Shown piece by piece: positions 34,846-45,523 of a DNA stretch of 64,000 nt (positions are counted from its first letter, which is position 1; each line of letters starts with the position of its first letter). Both the position numbers and the translations under genes were made by a program. Below the pieces are notes generated by a model. It searched no databases, was not told the DNA's origin, and worked only from the letters and a program-made list of their open reading frames with translations. The DNA comes from Cheiracanthium punctorium (lineage: Eukaryota; Arthropoda; Arachnida; Araneae; Cheiracanthiidae). Location: NCBI GenBank assembly GCA_038373885.1, contig JAWZYV010013146.1, positions 186,001 to 250,000 on the forward strand. The letters run 5' to 3'.

Positions 34846-36300
34846 ATGGCAGCTACAGTTTACCGCCACGATTTTGTTAGGCAGTACAAGAGACAAAATT
34901 TGAAAACAGTTGTAGACGAACTCATGAAAAATTCTTCCGTTTATGCTGTATCCCAAGTCGGAAAATGGAAGTCTTTATTTTGGAAGATCTTCTGGGTTTT
35001 TGCTCTGGCTGTAGGCCTTGTCGGGAGTGTATACCAAATTACTTTGTTCCTGGATCGTTATTTCCAATATCCAGATGTTATTGACCTGAATATTGAGAAT
35101 CCACTGGCCTTAGATTTTCCAGCAGTGACAGTGTGTAATTTAAACAGAATAAAAAGGCAGTACCTCAAATGCATACAAGAAAGAAACCGTGATTGTTTGC
35201 TGATTTCCGAGCCCGAAACAGGTATGGTTAGTGGCTCTGGTGGTATTGCACCTATTGCACCTGCAATAACGATTTCTGAAAGGCGACAAGTAAGTACATG
35301 TCAGAAATATTTCAGCGGTCTCCGGGACGAAGGGAGAGACGAAAAAGTTAGTTTCCTGATGCAATATGCCTCCTCAACTTATGAAGATCGAAAATATTTT
35401 GGATACCAGTTAAAGGATATGGTATTGGAGTGCAGCTTTAAAAGGGAGGAGTGCGTGAACGATTCATTTTCGTATTTCCAAAGTCTTCGCTATGGAAACT
35501 GTTTCACGTTTAATAGTGTCTCGAACAACACCCGTATCTTACAGGCGTTTGCTTCAGGTCAACAAGGTGGTTTGGAACTAGTTTTAGACTTGGTGTATTC
35601 ATCCTACCTCCCCGTAACTCCGAGCTTAGGTGCAAGGGTAATTATCCATGATCCAAAAGAAGATCCCAACCCGGAGGAAGAAGGAATTAATATCAGCCCC
35701 GGATTTGAAACGTCAATAAAAGTGCAACAAATGTGGACCAAAAATCTTCCACCGCCGTATCCCGATCAATGCGTGGAATATGAAAACGAACCATCAGTAC
35801 AAGGGAGAAGCAGACATGAATGCGTAAGAATCTGTGTTCAAAAACAGAACTTGATTAATTGTTCCTGCATTGATCCTACTATCGCTGTTATGAAAGACAA
35901 GATTCCATGCGACTTGTCGAATTCCACCGATTCCTGCTGTTTAGATAACGTCCTTGAATTTTTATCTAAAAATAATCTGCTTTGCAAATGTCCTCCCGCA
36001 TGCAACAAATTAATGTATGATGTGAAAATTGACCAGGCTGCTTGGCCTCATCGATGGTACAAATGTCGGCTTTGTCCGACTAGGGCGTATTATAATAGCG
36101 ACAGACATGCAAAAATAAACGTATTTTACTCCACTTTACAGAAAAAGATCCTTAAAAAAAGCCCCATGTACCAACCCACTCAACTTTTCAGCAACCTGGG
36201 AAGCTTGCTGAGTTTATGGCTGGGATTTTCTTTGTTTTTTATATTTGAAGTCACAGAAAAGGTCGTCATCTTGTTTCATCATTTTTATCAGAAAAAATAA
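34846..36300 (+). CDS. DEG/ENaC (ASIC/pickpocket-like) sodium channel subunit
   Basis: An intact 484-residue single-exon member of the degenerin/epithelial Na+ channel family, expected to act as a trimer in the plasma membrane. TM1 is at about 47-69 and is followed by FPAVTVCN (91-98), the conserved start of the extracellular domain. LRYGNCFTFN (214-223), LGARVIIHDP (261-270) and a Cys-rich block (RHECVRIC, LINCSC, DSCC, CKCPPAC; 323-386) follow. The pore and TM2 are at about 450-476 with GSLLSLWLGFS, whose GFS (460-462) sits at the G-X-S selectivity filter. The intracellular His-Gly gating motif expected before TM1 is replaced by Tyr33-Ala34. The gene at 24086 is its neighbour and tandem paralogue. 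The start is the first ATG, aligned with the paralogue's. The ligand is unknown. Confidence 0.93.
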   Translation: MAATVYRHDFVRQYKRQNLKTVVDELMKNSSVYAVSQVGKWKSLFWKIFWVFALAVGLVGSVYQITLFLDRYFQYPDVIDLNIENPLALDFPAVTVCNLNRIKRQYLKCIQERNRDCLLISEPETGMVSGSGGIAPIAPAITISERRQVSTCQKYFSGLRDEGRDEKVSFLMQYASSTYEDRKYFGYQLKDMVLECSFKREECVNDSFSYFQSLRYGNCFTFNSVSNNTRILQAFASGQQGGLELVLDLVYSSYLPVTPSLGARVIIHDPKEDPNPEEEGINISPGFETSIKVQQMWTKNLPPPYPDQCVEYENEPSVQGRSRHECVRICVQKQNLINCSCIDPTIAVMKDKIPCDLSNSTDSCCLDNVLEFLSKNNLLCKCPPACNKLMYDVKIDQAAWPHRWYKCRLCPTRAYYNSDRHAKINVFYSTLQKKILKKSPMYQPTQLFSNLGSLLSLWLGFSLFFIFEVTEKVVILFHHFYQKK

Positions 36301-38082
36301 GTAAAAGCGCTTGCTTGCAAAATGCTTTTTTAAAAGAATAATTAAAGAAATTAAATTTGATTCTCATTTTAATATAAGCAGATTGTTTGTGTAAAACTTC
36401 AAAAGTTTACTTTCAAAAATAAATACAGGTTTTCCACTCCATTAATACGAAAAGAATCTCACAAATTGTGCAATTGTGTGTGTTGTAGTTTGAAATAGAT
36501 TTTGTTCTTGAAAACATGTGAATTGCTTGCATTTTGCTAATTCAATTGCTATTAGTATTAGATTGAAGAAGCACTAAAAGATGCGAAAATGCTTTTGCTT
36601 TATTTAAACAAAGTGTGATTATATTTGTAATTTTAACACAATCGCTAGTATATATATCTGTACATTTTAAAATGTCAATAAAATAATTCTTCTGTCACTA
36701 GTGATTTTTTTTCAAATAACTTTTTCCAGTAAAATTGTGAATATGCTAATCTTATTCATAGAGTGGTTCTGGAAGGTAAAATCTTGAATTGTTTATTTCA
36801 AGTTCAGACACAGTTTTGAAAGAATTTTCCAAAAACTAAGATCAATAAAATAATACAGTAAATTGTATGTTTATTATGTAACTTTTAAGAAATTTACACA
36901 GAAGTTTCGAAATTAGCTGCATTAGCTACCAATATAGATTGGAGTAGTCTATTTTCCCCCCTACATTTCCCACATTGTCCCCCCTACATTTCCTTTAAGT
37001 GGAGGGGGATTATGAACGTAATTTTAATATTAAAAAGCGTAATCTTTATGTTGAAAATTAAAATTCATGGATTTTGTTAAAAAATCTTCGACAAGGGGAT
37101 TAATTCCCCCAAACTTTACCTTGCGTACGCCCCACTGCTAACAGATGGGGCTGTACCTGCCATTTGTTAGCAGTGGTAGGTAATGGTGGTTGTGTTTTAA
37201 AATCAGTCTTAGGTTATTGATTCATAATGATAGAAATTGTGTCAGTTTTATTTAATATTGGGAATCTATATGTTTATCAAAAAATTTGCGCGCATTTTGA
37301 TTTATATATTTATTTCAATGATGAAGACAACTTTTGATATAACGCTATTTTTGGTGATTTCAATAACTCCAGTTTTGAAAATTTAAGTAAATTAGGCTTT
37401 TGTTTTAATTTTTTAATGGCTTACATTTAATTTTTTTATTTATTACTTATTTTTTCCTATTTAATGATGTTTCATTTTTTATTTAATTACTAAACCTTTC
37501 TAATTAACATTTGAAGCATGCTCGACCGACTCTTCCTTTAAAAGCTTGCTTCCTTCTGTTAAACAGACTTTTCCCCCTATACCAATGATAACTGTAGGCA
37601 TCTTTAAATTCATGACAAGGTAAATCAACTTTAACTCATTTATTAACTTCTTAAAATTACATTCATTAGCATACAGAACTGCCTTCCAGATTCCATTGAT
37701 TGCATACATCGAAATACCGCACAAGCCTTTTATACATTGATTCACAGCCGCATATGTGGACATTCAAAAGATGTTGCCACTCTGAAAACATAAGATAACT
37801 AAAAGATATCAACTTAAGGATACTGGCCAGGCAACGCCATCTATTGGATAAAATTAGAGTTAAATATATACAATTAAATTCCAACAACATTAATTACTTT
37901 ACTAACCTTTAGTGTGAAAGATATTCATACTATTTTATGCTTCAGCGTCATATTTCGTTTCAATCGCCGATTGATGCATATGGCAGAGAAATTACGTCAT
38001 CAGTTTTCAAATACGAAAATGCTGACATCTTGTATCGAGCACAAGATGGCAGCATACACGAGATAATACACCCGTGTTTTTT
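36301..38082. other. Spacer downstream of the channel gene
   Basis: Likely 3' UTR at first; AATAAA occurs at about 36677. C-rich duplicated motifs (CCCCCCTACATTTCC) lie near 36956-36991. Apart from the hairpin at 37132-37176 no feature is recognised. Confidence 0.45.
37132..37176. repeat. Short perfect-looking hairpin
   Basis: A 17-bp stem, CCACTGCTAACAGATGG against CCATTTGTTAGCAGTGG with one mismatch, around an 11-nt loop. It could be a minimal foldback or fused transposon ends. Confidence 0.8.
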
Positions 38083-38500
38083 CCATAGAGATATGAATAC
38101 AAGGATATGGCATTAGCTATCTTCAGCATTGGACGAAATGAAATAACTGTGTTGGTCTAAGTATGGCCGAACATTTAGTTGGTTAATTTTTAAAGAACAG
38201 TGGAAGATGCAAGATTTTACGGATTAAAAAGTAAAGATGCAATTACATCCTACAATAGTTCTAAATATAAAATCTCAGCATTCTACAGTTAAAAGTTTTA
38301 CAGTTATGTTAAATATGTAATTATTCTAGACGCCAACTTTGGCGACATTATTGGCAATATTATTTCGTTGAAATTAGAACTGTCCCCATAGAATAACACA
38401 GTCATATTGTAAGTAGTCTAGGCAATATGGCGGCTCGGTTACAGTTTCGGCTTCACTATGAGATAGCTAATGCCGTTTCCTTGTTTCCATATCTCTATGG
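38083..38500. mobile_element. 418-bp foldback/MITE with ~42-bp TIRs
   Basis: The left end CCATAGAGATATGAATACAA continues to GGCATTAGCTATCT (to about 38124). The right end (38461-38500) is its inverted copy with a few substitutions. T-runs flank both sides (TTTTTTCC), so a target duplication is ambiguous. No ORF is present. Confidence 0.75.
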
Positions 38501-38713
38501 ATTTTTTCCACCTCTCTATTACTTTAGTTCAAAGGTTGCCAGTTTGAGAAAGAACGAGGTCAAGAGCGATGTATGCGCACTTGTGAAGAAGTGAGATGAA
38601 ATAAACATGGAGACATGTTTCGTAAGGAATTTCGGCAAGACTATAACTGACGACCGTTAACCGTGGCGAAAAGAGGGTATAAAAGGCAGAAGTTAAAGGG
38701 AAAGAGGAGACTC

Positions 38714-38730
38714 GTACTTGCTTCGGCAGT

Positions 38731-38770
<40 letters not shown>

Positions 38771-38818
38771 AGCCCCTGCGCAAGGATGACACGCAAAATC
38801 ATGAAGCGTTCCACATTT
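38714..38818 (+). ncRNA. U6 spliceosomal snRNA sequence (probably a retro-copied variant)
   Basis: The 105-nt sequence matches U6 snRNA from the 5' stem-loop to the 3' end. It has the TGCTTCGGCA loop, the ATACTAAAATTGGAACGATA block, the invariant ACAGAGA box and the AGC triad, then GGATGACACGCAAAATC and GAAGCGTTCC. U6 pairs with U4 and U2 and forms the spliceosome's catalytic core. The 5' stem GTACTTGC/GCAGTAC keeps pairing. Two positions differ from what is usually invariant (GCATAGCC for GCATGGCC, and ATCATGAAG for ATCGTGAAG), and the 3' T-run that terminates Pol III is missing (ACATTTCTTCC). A TATAAAA at 38678-38684 sits about 30 bp upstream, as in U6 promoters, but the flanking 11-bp direct repeat argues for a retro-inserted copy. 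Confidence 0.85.
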
Positions 38819-38827
38819 CTTCCCCAC

Positions 38828-38909
38828 GGACTGATCTCAGTCGAGCAACCCAGAGGAAGATCATCGCTTGACGGTGAGGGGACTCTGGGTCGACCATCGA
38901 GATCAGTCC
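38828..38909. repeat. Strong 82-nt hairpin directly after U6
   Basis: The perfect 11-bp outer stem GGACTGATCTC/GAGATCAGTCC encloses a second stem (GTCGA and CCCAGAG against CTCTGGGTCGAC with a small bulge). It lies 9 bp downstream of the U6 end. It could be a structured RNA fused to U6, or DNA foldback. I do not recognise the RNA family. Confidence 0.75.
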
Positions 38910-39595
38910 ACACTGCACCATGCACTGACATGAACTGAAATTCACGGGGTTCTTTTGCCCCACTCTGTAGCATACGCCTTACTTCTTACGCCTTACTAAA
39001 CACCAATGTGCGCACAAAGCGCATTGACCCAAATTGGAGGTTAAACTTTTAAGTCAGGAACTCCTTCAACTGCATTTTCAGTCAGTCAGTAGAAAGGAGA
39101 GGAGACTCCTTTCTACCAGCAAACACTGAACTTGCGGTGATAAGTTCCAGACTTTATACGTTACCGAGAAGGCTACCGGCAACAAATCCATGCGGTTGCT
39201 GAGATACTGGCTACTATTCAGATAGATGTAGTAGCTACTAAACCCAGGCCCGGACTGGCCAGGGTGTCCGACTGTCTGCAGATGCCCAAACAAAATAGAA
39301 GGAAAATACAAAAAAAAAAAAAGTGCTATACTGATAGCACTTGAATGAAGCTTGACACATACGAAATATTTTGCAGCCGCAATTGCGCCCCAGAAGGCTT
39401 CAAAACACTTCATTTTAAATGTAGTTCTCAAAATTTTTTGAGTGAGGGTTTCTGAATGAGCAAGGGATTAATTAATTTGAATGACGCCTGTTATTTAATA
39501 GATCAATATTTTATTAATGCATTAATTATCAATCATAATTAATTTATAATAACACCATACCTTCCCCATACCCCGAAAATTAACACATCCTATTA

Positions 39596-39760
39596 TTTAT
39601 CGATTACGGCTGCCGTTCGAACCTGCGCCGACTCGTTGCCAACGGCCGACTCCTCTAAATGCGCATGCGCTTTCAACGCAAATGGATGTCGACTTTCTGC
39701 CCGCTCCGCTTTGCCTGCCTTGTGCATACTTCTCTTTCCGTTGCGTTATTCACATCTGCC
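39596..39760. repeat. Inverted-repeat arm paired with 41385-41535
   Basis: ATCGATTACGGCTGCCGTTC, CTGCGCCGACTC and CTCCTCTAAATGCGCATGCG here recur as reverse complements at 41535-41385. The left arm carries an extra ~18-bp duplication around GCCGACTC. The pair lies inside the outer hAT element. Confidence 0.8.
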
Positions 39761-40488
39761 AGCCTTTTAGATCGACTGCTTTCAGGAAAATTTATTTTCA
39801 ACTTTAAAAAAAATTATTTTGGGGAACTTCGAGAGTAATTTTTGAATTAATATTGCAAAACTTTTTTTTTGAGTCAATTTTATTTTATTAATTTTCATTC
39901 AGTTTAATGCTAACAGTAAGTTAGAATTTAATCAGAAATTAATTTAATTAAAACAAATTGATGAATCTTTAATTTAGTTAACTTACAGATAGCGTTAAAT
40001 TGAAAGCAAATTAATAGATTATATTGCACATTGCATTACAACAGTAGAACGGTAATTATATTTTGTTAATTAAGAGCGTGATTATTGCGTTGCATTAAAA
40101 TAATAGAACTAATTAATTATCCTTAACCCTTTATGCACCGACGGGACTTTAAAGTCTCATCAGTAAAATTGCTTAACAGGACATAAATCTTCTATAAATT
40201 CCCTACTAGGTCTTTAATTTTTTTTTTCTTGCACTGCACTTTAGTGTTTAAAACATTACTCAAATGAGATATTTCCAATACTATATAAAAAAGAGCCAAA
40301 CTGATTTTTTTGAAAAATAAAGTAATTTGGGGCATAAGGGGTTAAATTAAGAACGTGATTATTTAATTAATAATTTCTACTGTTTTATTGCAGTCTAATC
40401 TATTAGTTTATTTTCAATTTAAGGATATCTGTTTTTAACTAAATTAAAGATTAATCCACAAGTTTTTATTAAATTAATTAATGATTAA

Positions 40489-40718
40489 TTGTGAGTGATT
40501 AAGGCAAACCTGCGCGAGGGGTATCTGCCTAAGATGAGGGATGCCTTGGTAGGAGGACTTTCTAAGGGGTTCTAACGCGTATTCACGTTACATCTGGAGA
40601 AATCCTACCAAAACTCCAGATCGTTAGATCGACGACCGCGCGATGGGACCCGAACCCGGGACCTTCACACTTCAGCCGTCTACCAATTTCAGTGATATAA
40701 CACTGTGCCATGGTGAGG
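40489..40718 (-). repeat. tRNA-derived SINE with 15-bp target duplication
   Basis: On the minus strand it starts CCTCACCATGGCACAGTG (A-box-like) and has GGGTTCGGGTCCC, a good Pol III B box, about 50 bp on. It shares CTGGAGTTTT...TTTCTCCAGAT and AACGTGAATACGCGTTAGAA with other copies. TTAATTAATGATTAA flanks it (40474-40488 and 40719-40733), as expected of LINE-mediated insertion. Confidence 0.9.
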
Positions 40719-43700
40719 TTAATTAATGATTAAATTTGAACTTAATGTTAACATTAAAACTGAATGCAAATTAAGGAAATAAAATCAACTCAAAAAATTA
40801 TTGATTGCTATCGGTATTATGCTTCTTTATATATATATTTAAATAAATTTTATAAGATGTTGATAAATTAATTTTTTAAACAAAATTTGTTCATTCAAAT
40901 GAACTACTGGATTAAAAATTTGCTCAAAAAATTTATTTAAAAAAATAAATTTAAAATAATTAAAATAGGATTATTCTCGAAGTTCCCTAAAAAAGGAAAA
41001 AGAAAGAAGTTTAAAGCTGCAGAGCTGCTTATCAGTAGGGCAACCGGGGCACTTGCCCTGCACCCACCCATTTCAAAGGCTCCCAAATTTTTTTATTTTT
41101 CCAAATTTTTATTTAGTAAAAAATCAACTCTTCAAAAACTGTATAAAAATTCAATTGGTAGTTTCTTGTAAATGATGAAGAGTTGGCAGCTAATTCTGTA
41201 CGTTTCGCATGTGCTTATATAAATTGCAATTTTTAGCAAAAGTTTTATCACATACATTACAACATATCGAAATGCATCTCAATGTTCTTTTCAATATCCA
41301 CTGCAATTATTATAAAAGACAGACAACTGAGAACCGAAGGAAAGTGGCACAGCAGATCGCGACGCGAATCAAAACAAACACATTGGTTGGTTTGAGTTCC
41401 CACCGCAACGGAAACTGCAACAACGCAAGGCAAAGCAGATAGAACGCATCCACCTGCATTAAAAGCGCATGCGCATTTAGAGGAGTCGGCGCAGGGTGGA
41501 ACGGCTGCCATCGATTACACAATAACCCGGTTCCCCCCTTCTCTTGGGAAGGGCGAGCCCCTACCAGGGGCGGATCCAGAGAAATCATCACTTTTTCTCC
41601 CAATGTGTAATTAGACATGGTATATCACAACTAAATAAGTATGTTGTCTGCTGCAAGAACCGTCGAAGAAAACTCGGAAAGGGGAGGGGGGGGGAGGCAG
41701 AGCTATCGTGCGCCCTATACCGATCAAGTTACGGCCGATGCTCATAAGCTACGTGTTTTATGCGTTTCAATGGACGACGGGACTGATACGGGAAAAAGAG
41801 TGTTCCGTTGCTCTCTCCATTGTGTTGGGGGACAGTGTTTTAAGTTTAACACACTAATCTTTTGTTGGTAGATCCAGACTGGCCATTAAAAGTCGTAAAT
41901 TTCACCAGAAAAATGTCGCCTTAACCCCTGTAGTGACGACAAGACGTGGCTAATCAGCAACGGCAATTATTCATTTTGTTGTTCGCGGCCCCTACCCATT
42001 AACATTTTAGTGTGTACAAAGTACACTCTACAAAAAAAGGTATTCGAGCTAGAGAGAAATTTCCTACGTTGGTTTCGTATATTAAAAATTATTTATCAAG
42101 GAATATGAATTAGGCTATGTATAAATATGACTTTCTATATTTCAATCAAGTTGTGCGTTTTTCAAAAACTCAATTATTATTCACAAATCTAAAATAGGAA
42201 ATTTCTCTCTTGCTCGAATACTTTTTTGGAAGGTGTACAACTGCTGAATGCAATATTGAACCCATTTCACAGCCACCGTGCAATATACAGTGTTCACAGC
42301 ATACATTTTCGCATTTTAGGATGGCATTAAGTTTTCCAGTTTAAGTAATTCCCGTCCTTTTCAGTGAGGCCTGTAGTAAACAAACCTCAATTGCTATTTA
42401 CAACTATTATCACTATTACCTGCTATTTACAATTTGAGCTTTCTTTTTTAAAACCATACCAGCTATACATTGCCAGGTACTCGCTTTGTCTGATATCTTA
42501 GAATATGTTTTACTTTTATAATGAGGATTTGTACCCATACGTCTGGGTGGTGTGGACAACTTATGAGAGCAGTTGAAAGAATGAAAGCTGTACAAATTGC
42601 GGAGGGTTGGATTGTTCGTCTATGCTTCAGCATCACTTAAGGCCGATGCTGATTGCTGCTGCGTCTAACGTGACTGCAGTGGGTAAGAGGGCATTCTCGT
42701 CGAGAATTTTACGACTTTTTAATAGCAATTCGGGGTTTACCGATAAAAGATTTCCGCACTAAACCGCAAACTCCGTCCGCTATAAAATGGAGAGAGCAAC
42801 GGAACATTTTTTCCCGTATCAGTGTTCCGTCGTCCATTCAAATATGGTGGAACCTGCTAAAATGACCACTTTGGTAAAGAGATCGTCTGTCTATAGGGAC
42901 AACTTTAATGCAATTTCTTTTTACTACCATCACACTTTACCACCTTTGTAAGGTGATTAGTTTTGTCTTCCCAAGGGTAGTCCCATTAGACAGGTTCCAC
43001 TGTACAAATAAAACTGGGATCACTGCTCCAGCCACTGTACCGATAGCAAGTCAATAAAATGTGCCTCTCCTTCTGTTTAAAAATAAAAGCTCTATATCAT
43101 TTTTGTAAATAGAGAAATTACGTTTAGTCCACAAGGATTCAATAAGTATTGGTGTAAATATTCTTGGTATATGTATATATATAAATATATATATATAACA
43201 TTACAAATCAGAAGCTCGCTAAAATCCCACATTTCTAGAACTACACAGTTTTAATTCAGTTGGAACAAAGGAATCTGCTTTCTCAAGCTCCAATTACTAC
43301 ACGGTCCCTTGCAATTCCTTTGTAATTTTGTAGACGGTCCCCGCGTCCAGTCAATCTGGACTCTTAAAAGCCATAACAGACCTTGAAAAACCGCTGCCCA
43401 GATTTTGGGATCTGCCAATAATTGCAACTTGCATGGATCATGTCACACGACCTCAAAAGTTAATAAAAGGGGCTGATGCAGCCCAGCAGCGACTTCTTCG
43501 CGTGACAGCAACTGCCAAGGAAAGATGTATCGAATCACCCAATAAAATAATGTAACCGCAGTTCGATCGATTCTTCCACTGACAGTCATAGCGGTCCAAG
43601 GATTTTCACAGCTCGCTCCAGGGCTTTGCCGGTCAGCGAAGACCGGCCAGGATCCCACAATAACGGCCCTAAGCCAGAGTCCCGAGCCGCCTCGCCTAAT

Positions 43701-43804
43701 GCCCAACCCCGAGAAGGGGTCTCAAACAGCCTCGCGTCCTCCGGCACACGACTACACCTTCCCGTAGCCGTTTAATGCTACACACAAGAATAACATTTCC
43801 CTTT

Positions 43805-44010
43805 ACACTTTGGAAGGTGCCTGGTTCAAAACCACTTCGCGTCCGCCGACCTAACTGTTCGGAGTTTTCCGTGCTTTCCTCCGAAACTTAGAGTAAATAG
43901 GGTTAGGCACCTTAGAAAGACCCCCACGGAGTGCACCCTACCCTTCGGCTTAGATTCCATGTGCAGATAATTGGCCGTAATCCTACAGCACGAAAACCAA
44001 CCCTTTACAC
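43805..44010 (+). repeat. SINE copy, 5' end worn
   Basis: TGCCTGGTTCAAAACC gives a B-box-like motif, followed by CTGTTCGGAGTTTTCC, CTCCGAAACTTAGAG and GTTAGGCACCTTAGAAAG. The order and sequence match the inverted copy at 44372-44589. The A-box part is not clear. Confidence 0.7.
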
Positions 44011-44371
44011 TTTACATTCTTAGGACTGTGAATATATTTCTTGATATATTGGCGTGTTTAAAGATGTTACTCCTATTATCATTATATTATTTTATTATCC
44101 ACAAAAAATTATTTTAAGTTACCTTAAAAAAAGCTAGTAAAAACAATTAATACAATAAAATTAGGTTTCATGAAAATCAAAATGAGTCGGTTGTTTCATT
44201 TTTCGCCTTCCCGTTTTTTTTTCTTCCAGATTTTCTCAAATATGAAATGCGTCAGCTTCCATTTTATGAATTTTTCTAGCTAACCAACCGAAGCCTGAAA
44301 ATTTTGCATTCCAAATTTTTCTGCCAGAATAACAGCACTGCAGTAATTGCTTGATTTTATTTTATTTTGGC

Positions 44372-44589
44372 AGTACGAACAATTATCTACATGAGGGATC
44401 TAGGCCGAGTACGGGGTGCCCTACGTGGGGGGGGCTTTCTAAGGTGTCTTAATCCGTATTTATGAGAAGTTTCGGAGAAAACTGCATAAGACTCCGAACA
44501 GCTAGATTGACGGATGCGCCCTGAGTTTGAACCAGGCACTTTTCTTCTCCCAGTTGATAGCGCTATGTGCTCAGCCACTCGTCGGGCCT
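44372..44589 (-). repeat. tRNA-derived SINE, same family as 43805-44010
   Basis: On the minus strand it begins GGCCCGACGAGTGGCTGAGC (A box GTGGCTGAGC) and has CTGGTTCAAACTCAG as B box. It continues with CTGTTCGGAGTCTTATGC and CTCCGAAACTTC. It ends towards 44372 with GTAGATAATTGTTCGTA. Confidence 0.78.
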
Positions 44590-44598
44590 CCAGAAATT

Positions 44599-44845
44599 GG
44601 AGTTATGTGATTTGTGATGTTATGTGGCAAGCCTATACTAGAAGTATCTGCATTCTGGGACGGTTGCCTTGGTCGGAAGATTTTTTCAGAGGTTCTGACG
44701 CGTATTCACGTTAAATCTGGAGAAAACCATCTGGAAAAACTCCAGATAGTTAGATCGAGAGTCGCGCGGTAGGCCCAAACGCGGGACCTTCACACTTCAA
44801 CCATCTATCACGTCGAGTGTCTTATAAACTCGGCCATGGTGGGGC
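44599..44845 (-). repeat. tRNA-derived SINE with ~9-bp target duplication
   Basis: On the minus strand it starts at CCCACCATGGCCGAGTTTAT, with A box TGGCCGAGTTT and a degraded B box (CCCGCGTTTGGGCC). The body matches 40489-40718. CCAGAAATT flanks it (44590-44598 and 44846-44854); it inserted right beside the end of the SINE at 44372-44589. Confidence 0.82.
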
Positions 44846-45256
44846 CCAGAAATTAGAATGTTGGATGCTCTTGCTTCATTCAACCATTTGCATGCAGAAG
44901 TGCCTTGGCAAACTCTTCCAATCGGCCACATTGACTTTTCGGCCGTTTGGATTTGGATCCCAAACTAAATTTTTGGGCTCAGTCAAGAATTTTATCTTTG
45001 CTTCTAAAATACCTTTGAAAATACACTCAGGTAGTTGAGATTGTCTTGCGAATTGCACTTTTGACATTCCCCGACACTTTTTTCCCCACTCTTAAAAAAT
45101 TTTTTCTCTTGTTCCTGTAGTGTAAGATGAAAAAAAAAAATCGTTGTTAAACAGAAACGACCTCGTCTTTGAATAGAAATTTTTTACGTTGGAGTTGCTG
45201 GGACTTTGAAATATCATCTTTAGAAAGAGATCGTCGTTAAACAGAGAGTCAACTGC

Positions 45257-45523
45257 ATATACAGTACTACTTTTTTAAATTTCAGTTCATGTGAAAATTT
45301 ACAATTTTTTTAAAAACTTCCTTAATCCATAGTGTATTTCTAGCTCTGGGGGGGGCTCAAGTCCCCCGTGGATCCGCCACTGTATATAGTGCTACTTTTT
45401 TTAATTTCAGTTCATGTGAAAATTTACAATTTTTTTAAAAACTTCTTTAATCTATAGTGTATTTCTAGCTCTGGGGGGGGGGCTCGAGCCCCCAGAGCCC
45501 CCCCCCCCGTGGATCCGCCACTG
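45257..45523. repeat. Two tandem copies of the inner hAT right end
   Basis: A ~126-bp unit (45257-45382) with TTTCAGTTCATGTGAAAATT and TAGTGTATTTCTAGCTCTGG is repeated at 45383-45523. Each ends in GGATCCGCCACTG. They differ in G/C-run length and a few bases. Only the outer one abuts the target duplication. Confidence 0.88.

Larger units (their letters stand above)
38703..39108 (+). mobile_element. U6-headed chimeric retro-insertion flanked by 11-bp direct repeat
   Basis: AGAGGAGACTC ends exactly before the first base of U6 (38703-38713) and recurs at 39098-39108. Between them U6 is fused, without a T-run, to about 280 bp of other sequence that ends in a short CAGTCAGTCAGT tail. Such U6-plus-second-RNA fusions with target duplications are known products of LINE machinery switching templates. 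The second part is unidentified. Confidence 0.55.
41565..45523. mobile_element. hAT-family element (inner), nested in the outer hAT
   Basis: The left end CAGGGGCGGATCCAG and the right end, inverted, CAGTGGCGGATCCAC are hAT-like. GCCCCTAC is perfectly duplicated outside them (41557-41564 and 45524-45531). The 3959-bp element has no readable transposase and carries at least three SINEs. Its ends resemble the MITE at 58441-58689, so they form one family. An internal inverted pair lies at 41767-41821 and 42786-42839. Confidence 0.9.

Noticed and set aside
42600..42770. Possible hAT transposase C-terminal piece (RAFSS near 42690)
   Set aside because: The resemblance is a few residues only, and no longer match can be seen in any frame.
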